Assembly: GCA_023055425.1 (NCBI GenBank)
Contig: JALGPY010000005.1
Span: 7,775,501 to 7,839,500 of the forward strand
From: Linanthus parryae
Taxonomy: Eukaryota > Streptophyta > Magnoliopsida > Ericales > Polemoniaceae
Length of the DNA: 64,000 nucleotides
Direction of reading: 5' to 3'
A program made the translations under genes and the position numbers. Under the pieces are notes generated by a model. The model did not search any database, had not been told where the DNA came from, and saw only the letters and a list, made by a program, of their open reading frames with translations. Below are positions 33,598-43,478 of this stretch, piece by piece (the stretch's first letter is position 1; every line of letters begins with the position of its first letter).

Positions 33598-35149
33598 ATG
33601 TCACTTCTCGTTTCCAACTGGGCCAAAAATGCTCGATCCCTACCCAAAGAATATGTTTTTCCACCAGGTGTTAGACCAGGCGATGTGGATATACCTATAT
33701 GCAAGGCCATTCCAGTGATTGATCTGTCACAAGACAATGGTCAAAGCAAGGGTGATTTGCTTCAGCAGATCATAAAAGCTTGTCAAGACTATGGAATATT
33801 TCAGGTGATCGATCTCATGCTCATTGCTCTCTCAAATTTCGAACAAGTTACCAATGACTTTTTTTTTGGATGTCATAAAACAGGTGATCAACCACGGTGT
33901 ATCTGACAAAGTAATGGATGACACCATGAGTGTGTGTCAGGAGTTCTTTGATATGCCTGCTGAAGACAAGGCCAAGGTTTACTCCGAGGATGTAACAAAG
34001 AGTTGCAGGCTCTTCACAGGCGGTTTAAATTACTCGGAGGAAAGGCCTAATTATTGGAAAGATTCCTTGCGACACTTTAGTTACCCTGTCGAGGATCACA
34101 TTCAATCATGGCCCGAAAAGCCCACTAGATACCGGTTAATAAACATTTCGAATTTCAGCAAGGGTTTAACTTTCACCTTTTTTTTTAATAATTCTGTTCT
34201 AATTATTTGATTTGGTGTTCTCAGAGATGTTGTTGGGACATATTCTGAGGAAGTTAGGAAGTTGACTTTGAAGATCTTGGATCTGATATGTGAGGGGCTA
34301 GGAATTGAAGTGGGCTACTTTTCTCGTGACCTGAGCGGAAAGCAAGTGATGCTGATTAATCACTATCCGCCGTGTCCAAACCCTGATTTGGCCTTGGGTT
34401 TAAGCGGTCACTTTGATCCAGTTCTATTAACTTTACTTCAACAAAGGGATTATGGTCTTCAGGTACTGAAAGATGGAGAATGGATGGGTGTTGAGCCTCT
34501 TCCTCATGGGTTTGTGGTCCTTGTATGCAACCAACTTGAGGTATGTCCCATTTCTTTCTCCACCACTGGAATTACTCTTATTTATCCTTCAAATTCTATG
34601 ACCCGTTTCCTGAAACTATTTCGAACTACAGAGATCCTCAAGTATGATAAAAATTCACAATATACTTATGAAAAAATACCATAAAAAAAAAAGTAAATAA
34701 GCATTAGACGCCATGACTAGCATTTACAAGCTACTAAACGGGAAGTTCACTTGTTGGGTAGACATGAACTAAAAACATTTGACGGAACCAATATGTGATT
34801 ATGTTCATGATGCTGAAAACTTCTGCGTTTGGTGCAGATTATAAGTAATGGGAAGGTCAAAAGTGCTTACCACAGAGCGGTGACAAATTCAGAAGTTGCT
34901 CGGACCTCTATCGTCACTTTCACTGGTCCGCAGCATGATTGCATGATAGAGCCTGCAAAAGCGCTTGTCAATGATACCAACCCTCAACTGTTCAGAGCTT
35001 TTGAGTTCAGTCAGTTCCTTGATGCTCACCTGGGAAGGAATCCCAATGTCGACCATAAGAAAAGTAATGGAGTTTTTCAAGCTCAAAACATGAAGCTGAG
35101 AGTAAAATTTCAAGACGTCCGCGGCTATGTATGTCTTCGCAATTTATAA
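33598..35149 (+). CDS. 2OGD-F: H6H-like 2-oxoglutarate/Fe(II) dioxygenase with a frameshifted C-terminus
   Basis: Exons 33598-33804, 33884-34134, 34225-34540 and 34838-35149, giving 361 residues. The start MSLLVSNWAKN follows the family VSNW pattern; an upstream ATG at 33551 is followed at once by a stop. It includes YVFPPGVRPG, IPVIDLSQDNG, VINHGV, NYWKDSL and NHYPPCPNP. Catalytic residues are His215-x-Asp217 (GHFDPVL), His270 (YHRAVTN) and Arg280-x-Ser282, all intact. An extra A in the run near 35056-35063, relative to sister gene G, shifts the last codons: the MEFFKLKT end of G becomes SNGVFQAQN and the frame runs about 19 residues further. The core domain is complete, so activity is possible. 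Substrate unknown. Confidence 0.88.
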
Positions 35150-36016
35150 AAAAGTAGAATGTGGCTTGATGCAATAAAAGAAAGACATAATTTCAAGGAA
35201 AAAAGTATCTACTTTGGTTTTTCAAAATCTACGCGGTGTTGACAGTAGATACACCCCAGTCTGCAATTTCCAAAAATGCTCATCTATATGCATGCACAAT
35301 TCTTAATAAGTGGAAAGGAAGATATGCAGGTTTCAAACAATCTAACCATCACGGGAGAAAATGCAGTACAAGAACACTGGGCCGTGATCTGCTGCTACTC
35401 ATTTAAACAAATTCACTATCAGGTCGACCCTAGGTCTGGTCCAAGTTTGACCTATGTAATTAGGCTGCACAATTTAAGGTTGTCAAACTGCAAACTCTAT
35501 ACAATTTCAAAGGACCTAACTTAAGAATGTTTCAGGTTCATTTCTCTTCTCCGTTGCATCTACATTTCTGTATAAACAAGCGAAGAAACAAAATACTGCA
35601 TAAGCTTAAAAGTTTGTGTGGGTGAATCTCTCCCAACTCCCAAGGGTTTGCCTCTCTGGACCTAGGGACATCTCTTCTGGTTTGAAGCAAGAAAACAGCA
35701 TATTCCATCTGAGAAAACTCAAACGTGCCAACATAGCTATTTGTGGTGAACCAATAAAACAACAGAAGCAACCAAAAAATAAAGATTTTAAGTTTCAAAA
35801 CAATGCACTTCATAAGATAACCTCAACACAACTTTCCATGCCCAGAATGTTTTCAGTACTTTTGGAGATGCTGATGTGGTGCTCCCTAGAGCATCACGAT
35901 GACAGAAATTATGTAGAGTCACATAGTGATTTGGCTCAGATGCATTGGGGAGCACCATGTTAGCAACTCCAAGAGCAATGAATAATTTTCCTTCATGCCA
36001 GACACATTTAACTTTG

Positions 36017-36092
<76 letters not shown>

Positions 36093-36165
36093 CAACAACA
36101 ACAACAACAATAATACTAATAATAATAATAATAATCTGTCTGATATCAACTATCTCACTGTTTCT

Positions 36166-36204
<39 letters not shown>

Positions 36205-36300
36205 ATCCGACTGACAAACAATGATAGTGCATGACAGACCCATGAAAGGGAGTCCTGGCCGAGTGCCATCTACATATGCATTAGTCCTTTTTAAGAAGCG
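35150..36300. other. Region between 2OGD-F and relic J
   Basis: Bases 35150-35530 match 63340-63720 downstream of G. Bases 35690-36260 match 39860-40100 upstream of J'. An (AAT)n/(AAC)n/(AAT)n compound microsatellite fills 36017-36136 and an A run fills 36168-36202. No gene; the long minus frame 35788-36477 only reads through repeats. Confidence 0.6.
36017..36136. repeat. Compound (AAT)n-(AAC)n-(AAT)n microsatellite
   Basis: Direct reading. Followed by a 35-base A run at 36168-36202. Confidence 0.95.
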
Positions 36301-37130
36301 ACATCCTAGGTCTCCTCTATAGATGATGTTTGCTATGTTTAAAGTTGTAAATTTGTTGTGAGGCAGGTGATCAACCATGGTGTACCAGAAAGGTTTATGG
36401 ACAATGCTATGAGCATGTCGGAGGAATAATTCAGGAAGGATACAGTGACACACCCTTGCTATCCAGTGGAGGATCACATCCCAATATCCAATCAGGGCTA
36501 ACTTTATAAAACAAAATGAATTATGATATTTTTACATGAAAATGTTATGCTATACAAATTTAATTGAGGAGGCTGAACTTCAAGACTTCGGATCTGATCT
36601 TTGAGGGACTTGAAATTACAGTCAGAGATGATGTGAGTTGAGCCTAATCCTCATGCATTTTAGGTCAACATAACTGACCAACTCGAGGTACATTCTGTAT
36701 ATGAAACCTCTATTTGACAGAAATAAGCAAATTCCGTATTAATTGAAATTTTAATGTATAAACATACATACTGAAAGTGAAGGAAAAATTCATGGTTTGG
36801 TGGTCGACCAAGGAAAAGCAAAGTGTTTACCTACCTAGGTTAGCAATGCCAAGTTGACTGACACCTAAACCTTCTAAATATGTCTATTGGAAGAAAAAAG
36901 AGCGTAAAGAAGGTTTTCAAAGGAAACTTGTTTGGCGTATGCAGGCTATAAGTAACGGAAAGCTGAAAGGTGCCCACCATCGATCGAGACGTGATAAATT
37001 TAAATGTTTGGATAGCAAAGAACCAGTACTTTGTCAGTATTGGTTTTCTCAGACAAGTATTTGGATAGAAAAGAACTACCAAATGCTGCATTTGCTAAAA
37101 CCAATTTGGGACCCACAACTTTCAGCATAA
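36300..37130 (+). pseudogene. J: heavily decayed 2OGD copy
   Basis: The exon-2 remnant from 36367 reads VINHGVPERFMDNAM and then hits a stop, with PVEDHIP and later sequence losing most of the exon. Exon-3 traces at 36570-36690 keep only ends (a DLIFEGLEI-like start, and the ACCAACTCGAG|GT donor). The exon-4 trace at 36944 reads AISNGKLKGAHHR and then breaks. No catalytic HxD is left. A second copy with the same deletions (J') lies at 56446-57323, so J decayed before it was duplicated. Confidence 0.8.
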
Positions 37131-37199
37131 ACAAGAGTTCTCCCAGAATGAGCAAACCTTTGGACCATTTGGATTTCTTAATTCAAGCTATCAGCGTAC

Positions 37200-37206
37200 T
37201 ATAAAA
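37200..37206 (+). promoter_or_regulatory. TATA box of 2OGD-H
   Basis: tataaaa, 76 bp before the ATG; also present at 57319-57325 ahead of the H' stub. Confidence 0.6.
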
Positions 37207-37281
37207 CCCGCCTATCTACACCCACATGTTTCATCAAAGTTGTGCTTTTTCCTGTAGAAGAGCATCCGGATTTGCAGAAAA

Positions 37282-38688
37282 ATGTCAGTTCTTTTACTCT
37301 CAGACTGGTCTAAAACTGGCAAAACCATGCCAGAAAGTTATATTCTCCCACCAAATAAGAGACCCAAGGATGCTGAAATTTCCAATGATATTCCAGTGAT
37401 TGATTTATCACAGGGAAAGGGTGAAGGAAAGGTGAAGATACTTGAGCAAATCATACAAGCTTGCCACGGCTATGGGCTGTTTCAGGTTCACTCTTATTTG
37501 TATCTTCATATGTAGATAGACTATAAATGCATAAAATTAATCTGTCTCACAAATCTCCCTACACACTCATGGTCGTAATCAGGTCATTAACCACGGAGTA
37601 CCAGAAAATTTAATGGATGATGCAATGAGTTTGGGCAAAGGGTTCTTTGATTTGCCTGCAGAAGAAAAAGCAAAACTTTTTTCACTTGACGAGACCAAGC
37701 AAAGCAGGCTCTACAGTGGAAGTTTCCATCAGTCTAAAGAAGGGAGAAAGTCCTGGAAGGACGTTCTGGAACATCCGTGTCACCCTGTAGAAGATCATAT
37801 CCAGTCGTGGCCAGAAAAGCCACAAACTTACAGGTAAAAACTAGCTTAGTTACTTTGCTAGCATTTGGTTCTTGCTTTGAATAACTTGTATATTTTGTAG
37901 AGAGGTAATTGGAGCTTACTCGGCAAAAGTCAGAGAGTTGGGGTTGAAGATTTTGGATCTGATGTGTGAAGGACTAGGACTTGTTTGGGCTACTTCGGAG
38001 ATGAGTTGAGCAAGAGCCAGTTGCTAACTATCAATCATTACCCGCCGTGTCCAGACCCAAGTTTGACTCTAGGAGTAGAAGGCCATTGTGACGCCGATCT
38101 CTTGACCATAGTTCAACAAGACGTTTATGGCTTCCAGATCTTAAAGGATGATAAATGGATTGGCGTCAAGCCTCTTCCTCATGCGTTCGTGATTATCTTA
38201 AGCACCCAACTAGAGGTTAAGTAGCGCCCTGTGACTCTAATCTTCAATCACATCAGTCTTTTTTTTAAAACATCAAAAGTGAAAGTCCTATATCTATCTA
38301 TTGAATAAATTTCTAGCAAGAATAACATTACAATCATTTTAAAGTGTGCTTTGGGAAAGACCTCTAGGTCGACAACTTTTAGCTAATGAAATATCTATGT
38401 TTTGAATTGGCTTTGCATTTGATGTAGGTTATCAGTAACGGAAAGCTAAAAAGTACTCGTCACCGAGTGGTCACCAATGCGGAAGTAGCTCGGACAGCAT
38501 TAACCAATTTTATTTCTCCGTCTTTGGAATGCATCATCGAGCCTGCAAAGGGGCTCACGAACGACCCCCCGAAATTCAAAACTTATGAGTACAAGGATTT
38601 CTATGAGAGTTACATGACTGAGTGCAAGAGACTTGAGGCTGGTGCTGATGGTGATCTTATGGAACCACTAGAAGTTTTCAAGCTCTAA
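37282..38688 (+). pseudogene. 2OGD-H: H6H-like dioxygenase with a single-base frameshift in exon 3
   Basis: Exons 37282-37485, 37583-37833, 37901-38215 and 38428-38688, with normal splice sites. Exon 3 is 315 nt where 316 or 319 is expected. One base is missing near 37983 (ggacttgtttgggctac), so the frame reads GLGLVWATSEM and stops. Past that point the sequence is fully conserved in the other frame: NHYPPCPDP, GHCDADLLTIVQQ, second His (TRHRVVTN), ending LEVFKL. The Arg motif is R-T-A instead of R-x-S, losing the hydroxyl that contacts 2OG. The shift sits in a T/G homopolymer, so a sequencing error is possible. If real, the protein is cut before the active site. Confidence 0.8.
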
Positions 38689-39363
38689 GCTCAACTTACT
38701 ATGGTATGCAAAGGTTGCATACATGCCTATGTGCTATTACTTTAATGGAAGTGGATGAGCTAAGTTTGAAATACCTCTGAAAACCTTTGATGTTGAACTA
38801 AAGATGAATAAATAATTGGTCTTACACTGTAATTCTCTTTCCTTTTTCTTATATGGTAAAAATCTCTTCCCGGCAGCCTGTATATCTCAAAAAGCTCGGT
38901 AGTCGGCAAAGGATATAGTTTATCACAGACATATTTGAACAGAGGTTCTTCCAACATTTTCAGTACTACAAGATGTAAACTAAGACAAATGAAGATCAGA
39001 CAAGAAAACTTGCAGGCAAATCCGTCAATATTTAAGAAAATGATCTCATTCGAAGGCAAACTAAGCCAACAAGCTCACATTTCTAAGCAGATTTCAAAAT
39101 TTCACTACTCCAATCACAAACACTTAATTTAGTTTCCATCAGAAACCGCTCAAAGTTTGCAACAGAAACTTATTAGCCACACATTGCGTTAGTCTCCTGA
39201 AGGACCACGTGATCCCTCCACCTTATGCTAGGGGATACTGGACTTGAACCTCTGAGTCCTAACTACAAAGATATACAGCTAGTTCAACTCATTCACATTT
39301 TATCATTTAGTAATGCCAGTGTCGTCCTGCTAAATTAAATAGACGAAACAAATAACACAATGA
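38689..39363. other. 3' flank of 2OGD-H
   Basis: No gene recognised. A tRNA-like SINE relic may lie at about 39215-39300. Confidence 0.4.
39215..39300 (-). mobile_element. Possible SINE relic
   Basis: The minus strand contains a B-box-like ggttcaagtcc (rc of 39240-39250), preceded by a weak A-box-like gaactagctgt. Weak on its own. Confidence 0.3.
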
Positions 39364-39520
39364 TGAGGAACTCCTACTGTTTCTGGAAAGTTATACTTGC
39401 ATTTTCAGGCAAGACTGTTGAAATGTTCAAAACATAACAATAGGATAACAATTAGAATTGCAATTCTCGCGTTGGTGTAGAAATCTATGTCATTCTCATT
39501 TTAAATTTAAGGAATAAATT
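39364..39520 (+). pseudogene. Orphan 2OGD promoter relic
   Basis: ctgtttctggaaagttatac followed by caagactgttgaaatgttcaa repeats the promoter block of C, D and E, with one arm altered. No exon 1 follows; instead a reversed exon-3 fragment begins at 39611. Confidence 0.55.
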
Positions 39521-39610
39521 AAAGGATTAAATATTTTTTTCTCAAAGAATGATCATATTTGTAGTCTTCATTCCGAATGTATCAAAAAAAAAAAGATCAT
39601 ATTTGTAGTC

Positions 39611-39805
39611 ATTGGTCAGCCATAATGAGTACAAATGCATGCGGTTGAGGTTCGACGCCAAACCATTTCTCATCCTTCAATATCTGGAGTCCGTATACAC
39701 TCTGTTGAAGAACGGTGATGAGGACATGGTCACAGTGTCCGATTAGCCCCAGGGTTGAGCTCGGGTCTGGACAACGCTGATAATGGTTAACTCCCATGGT
39801 TTGGT
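39611..39805 (-). pseudogene. P3: reversed exon-3 fragment of a C/D-type 2OGD
   Basis: The minus strand encodes QTMGVNHYQRCPDPSSTLG, GHCDHVLITVLQQ and LKDEKWFGVEPQPHAFV, ending before the splice donor. The metal pair HxD is kept but the fragment is isolated. It lies between the orphan promoter and the upstream flank of J'. Confidence 0.85.
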
Positions 39806-40106
39806 TTGAAGCGCAAAAAGAAATAAAAAATAAAATAAAATAAAATAAAAATAAAAAATAAAAAATCATATTGCATCTGAGAAACCATGCCAACATCGCT
39901 ATTTCTAGTGAACCCACACAACAAGAGAAGCAACCAAAAAAACAGATTTTAAGTTTCGAAACAATGCATTTCGTAAGATAACCATCATAACTTTCCAAGG
40001 CATGAATTTTTCAGTATTCACACGTAGTACCCTTGCTATCCAGGGAGTGCTGGCCGAGTGCCAATTCCAACATCAGCATTGGTCCTCTTTAAGGAGCAAC
40101 ATCCTA

Positions 40107-40246
40107 TGAAGAAACGTGAGAGAGAGAGATTAGGGTAGAAGAAATATTTTATTTTCTTAATTAGTATCTCCAGCACTGTGGCTTAAATAGAGAGTAGAAG
40201 GGGCTAAATAATAAATAACTTTTCCTAATTACAATTAGTGCCTACA
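40107..40246 (-). repeat. 3' LTR of copia-3
   Basis: 140 bp, TG...CA ends, paired with 56308-56445. Confidence 0.9.
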
Positions 40247-40684
40247 CACCCCCGCAAGATGGAGGATCGGGAGGAGACTCCAATCTTGGAACGTAGCAGA
40301 AGAAACGAAGCCCGGGAAAGGGGCTTTGTGAGACAATCCGCGAGTTGATCGGCAGAGAAGACATGAGAGACTCGTAGAGTTCCAGCTTGCACCTGCTCAC
40401 GAACAAAATGAAAGTCTAACGCAATGTGCTTCATGCGGGAATGAAAAACTGGATTGGAACAAAGGTAGGTCGAGCCCAAGTTGTCACAATAGACCACTGG
40501 AGCGGTCGAAAGAGATACTCCGAGTTCTGAGAGAAGAGAGCACAACCAGCGAAGTTCAGCGGAGGCAGCAGCAACAGAACGATATTCGGCCTCGGTCGAG
40601 GATCGAGCGACAGTCCGCTGCTTCTTGGAGCTCCAAGAGATCGGGGATCCACCCAAGAAGACCATGTAGCCAGAAGCAGACGTG
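40225..40684 (-). pseudogene. copia-3 RNase H, C-terminal part
   Basis: Minus-strand frame: [53 protein letters not shown] and [10 protein letters not shown], the C-terminal copia RNase H signature. It runs to the polypurine tract. Its N-terminal half lies beyond the inner copia insertion, starting at 43479. Confidence 0.9.
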
Positions 40685-41057
40685 TAGTCTGTAAGATTAT
40701 GAAATTGTCCTCTCTTGATTTCTTATTTACCACTCAATATATACACAAGTACATTGTTCTAATTTAAAGACTAAGTCCGATGTGGGACTTTCATTTACAT
40801 AAAAGTACTATTACTATTATTCCCCCGCAGTCACAGCGGGAGGTTCTCGAACACTGAGACTGGAACGAAAACGCTGGAAAAGAGCTCGAGGAAGCCCTTT
40901 GGTGAAGATGTCGGCATACTGGTAATCTGCCGGAATGTGTAACATGCGAAGTTGACCCAACCGAACTTTCTCACGAACAAAGTTAAGATCAATCTCGACG
41001 TGTTTGGTGCGCTGATGCTGGACAGGATTCCCAGATAAGTAGACGGCGCTAATGTTG

Positions 41058-42923
41058 TCACAGTACACCACCGAAGCTCGAGGGAGTAATACGAAGCTGG
41101 AGGAGTAGGTTCCGAAGCCAGCAGAGTTCAGATACAGCTTTGGCCACACCACGGTATTCAGCTTCGGCACTAGAACGAGAAACGGTGGCCTGTTGCTTGG
41201 AGGACCAGCTGAGGGGATTGTCCCCCAAGAATACACAATAGCCGGACGTAGAGCGACGAGTGTCAGGGCAACCGGCCCAATCGGCATCAGTATAAGCAGT
41301 AAGGCTGTCAGTACGGGTGGCAGATATCCGGAGTCCATACTCAAGGGTCCCACTGACATAGCGAAGGATGCGTTTTAACGCATGAAAATGCGTCTCACGC
41401 GGGTCATGCATGTAAAGACACACCTGCTGAACGACATACTGAATATCAGGCCTAGTGAAAGTAAGATACTGGAGTGCCCCAGCAAGACTGCGGTACAATG
41501 TGGGATCTGCAATTGAGGGCCCAGAGTAAGCCATGAGTTTACAGCCAGGCTCGACCGGGGTGGCAGTAGGCTTACAAGTCGACATAGAAGCACGAGGAAG
41601 GATGTCAGTCGCATACTGATTCTGAGACAAGAACGGACCAGACGAATCCCGAGTGACCGCAATACCAAGAAAGTGATGAAGCTGGCCGAGATCAGTCATA
41701 GCAAATTCGCCAGATAGGCGAGAAACAACTCGATCCAAGAGATCCATAGAGGAGCCAGTGATGATGATGTCGTCCACATACAGAAGAAGATAGACCAGAT
41801 CAGTACCATGGTTATACACAAAGAGAGACTCATCACAAGAGCAACTAGAGAAACCAACTGCATCTGTAAGAAACGTGGCAAACCGCTGGAACCAAGCACG
41901 AGGGGCCGGCTTCAGACCATAGAGTGATTTACGCAGACGACAAACATAATCAGGTCGGCGTGGGTCACGATACCCTGGTGGCTGGTGCATGTAAACAGTC
42001 TCAGCAAGATCACCATGTAAAAACGCATTCTTGACATCCAACTGCTGGATAGGCCAAGAACGTGATACTGCAATAGTGAGAACAGTACGAATAGTGGATG
42101 GCTTCACAACTGAACTAAACGTCTCCTCACAGTCCACCCCAACTAGCTGAGACTTACCATTAGCCACAAGACGCGCCTTATAGCGCTGCAAGCTGCCATC
42201 TGCACGAAGCTTGTGACGAAACAACCAAATAGCACAAAGTACATTGGCCCCAGATGGCCAAGGAACCAAATCCCAGGTATCATTCTTCACCATAGCCCCA
42301 AACTCATCATCCATGGCCGCTTTCCAGTTAGGATCCGACAAGGCTATGATAGGGGACTTGAGAAGTGGTGAGATAGAAGCAGGGGAGTGGGATGCAAAGG
42401 TGAGACGCTGCACTGGTTTGGTAATGCCGTGCATGGAGCGTGTGGTCATCTGAGGTGAGAGAGACGGAGGCGAAGGGGACAACTCAGGCGAAGAAATAGA
42501 CTCGACAGTAGGTTCAGCCGAGGGAGCGGGTGGCAGAGCCGAGGCACCGGGAGTGGCTGAGGATAAGCGAGGCTGAGTTGTGCGACGCACATAGTGCATG
42601 GGGAAGGGCTTAATAGGCGCCTTAGAGGTGTTTGGTGCCCGATTGATGGTTGGTAGAGTTGTAGGATTGGTGACTGGTGAGGGTGGAGGTGCTACAGGGT
42701 TATGAAACTGATGAGGAAGTAGAGGAAGACTATCATCAGGATCAGAGGACCTATGAGTAGCAGGAGACACCGAATCAGGGACAGAGAAGGGGAAGACAGT
42801 CTCATCAAAAGTAACATGACGAGAGATGTGAATGCGACCAGTATAGACGTCAAGACACCGATAACCACGAAAGTTCGAAGGGTAACCAAGAAAACAAAAC
42901 TGTATTGTTGAAAATTTGACCAA
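41058..42923 (-). CDS. copia-4 integrase tail, reverse transcriptase and RNase H N-terminal part
   Basis: A 621-codon open frame. Residues about 5-50 are the integrase C-terminal/chromodomain-like GYPSNFRGYRCLDV and FDETVFPF stretch, then a proline-rich linker. RT begins near WKAAMDDEFGAM and contains RYKARLVANG, QQLDVKNAFLHGDL, SLYGLKPAPRAW and the catalytic YVDDIIITGS. RNase H starts at YTDADWAGCPDTRRSTSGY with WSSKQQATVSRSSAEAEY. A frameshift near 41090 moves the last part (VVYCDNISAVYLSGNPVQH, ADIFTKGLP) into the frame 40817-41100. There is no Gag or protease. This is the longest intact transposon frame in the window and would be expected to be inactive alone. Confidence 0.92.
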   Translation of the reverse strand: MVKFSTIQFCFLGYPSNFRGYRCLDVYTGRIHISRHVTFDETVFPFSVPDSVSPATHRSSDPDDSLPLLPHQFHNPVAPPPSPVTNPTTLPTINRAPNTSKAPIKPFPMHYVRRTTQPRLSSATPGASALPPAPSAEPTVESISSPELSPSPPSLSPQMTTRSMHGITKPVQRLTFASHSPASISPLLKSPIIALSDPNWKAAMDDEFGAMVKNDTWDLVPWPSGANVLCAIWLFRHKLRADGSLQRYKARLVANGKSQLVGVDCEETFSSVVKPSTIRTVLTIAVSRSWPIQQLDVKNAFLHGDLAETVYMHQPPGYRDPRRPDYVCRLRKSLYGLKPAPRAWFQRFATFLTDAVGFSSCSCDESLFVYNHGTDLVYLLLYVDDIIITGSSMDLLDRVVSRLSGEFAMTDLGQLHHFLGIAVTRDSSGPFLSQNQYATDILPRASMSTCKPTATPVEPGCKLMAYSGPSIADPTLYRSLAGALQYLTFTRPDIQYVVQQVCLYMHDPRETHFHALKRILRYVSGTLEYGLRISATRTDSLTAYTDADWAGCPDTRRSTSGYCVFLGDNPLSWSSKQQATVSRSSAEAEYRGVAKAVSELCWLRNLLLQLRITPSSFGGVL

Positions 42924-43186
42924 ATAGTTGGACCCACAAGATGGAACCTCTGGAACTTATACACACCACAACACAATGATTGGCGGTGTTTGTAGGGGCA
43001 GCTTGCCGTTTGTGAAGTGCGCAGATAGAGAGAGAGAGCAAGAAGTGCGAAAAGCACTGAATTGGACCAGCTTGATGCTGAGAAGAAACTGGAGCGTGGA
43101 TCAGCGTCGAGTGAGACAACGATGTCTGCTAGGGCAACGATCGGGCAGGACTCGACGGCTTAAGAGGACGGCGTTGCAGGTGGGCG

Positions 43187-43189
<3 letters not shown>

Positions 43190-43238
<49 letters not shown>
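43190..43238. repeat. (AG)n microsatellite
   Basis: Direct reading, in the leader of copia-4. Confidence 0.95.
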
Positions 43239-43240
<2 letters not shown>

Positions 43241-43478
43241 GAAGCAAGGTCGGAGCAGGCCGCAGGAGGCGGCGACGGCGGCAGCAATTGCACGGAAGAA
43301 GGCGTGCGGCGGCGGCGGCAGCGTCTAGGGTTGCTCTGATACCATGTAAGATTATGAATTGTCCTCTCTTGATTTCTTATTTACCACTCAATATATACAC
43401 AAGTACATTGTTCTAATTTAAAGACTAAGTCCGATGTGGGACTTTCATTTAAATAAAAGTACTATTACTATTATAGTC

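Larger units (their letters stand above)
40690..43473 (-). mobile_element. Truncated Ty1/copia element (copia-4) nested in copia-3
   Basis: LTRs 40690-40819 and 43345-43473 start tgtaagattatg and end ctattactatta. Target-site duplications are TAGTC (40685-40689 and 43474-43478). The primer-binding site is gctctgatacca at 43333-43344 and the polypurine tract adjoins 40820. It is only 2.8 kb long: the leader runs straight into the C-terminal part of integrase and RT, with gag, protease and the integrase core missing. It therefore depended on other elements. The leader holds an (AG)n run at 43190-43238. Confidence 0.92.

Noticed and set aside
35788..36477. 229-codon minus-strand frame
   Set aside because: Most of it translates (AAT)n and poly-A repeats, and the ends are antisense to relic J.
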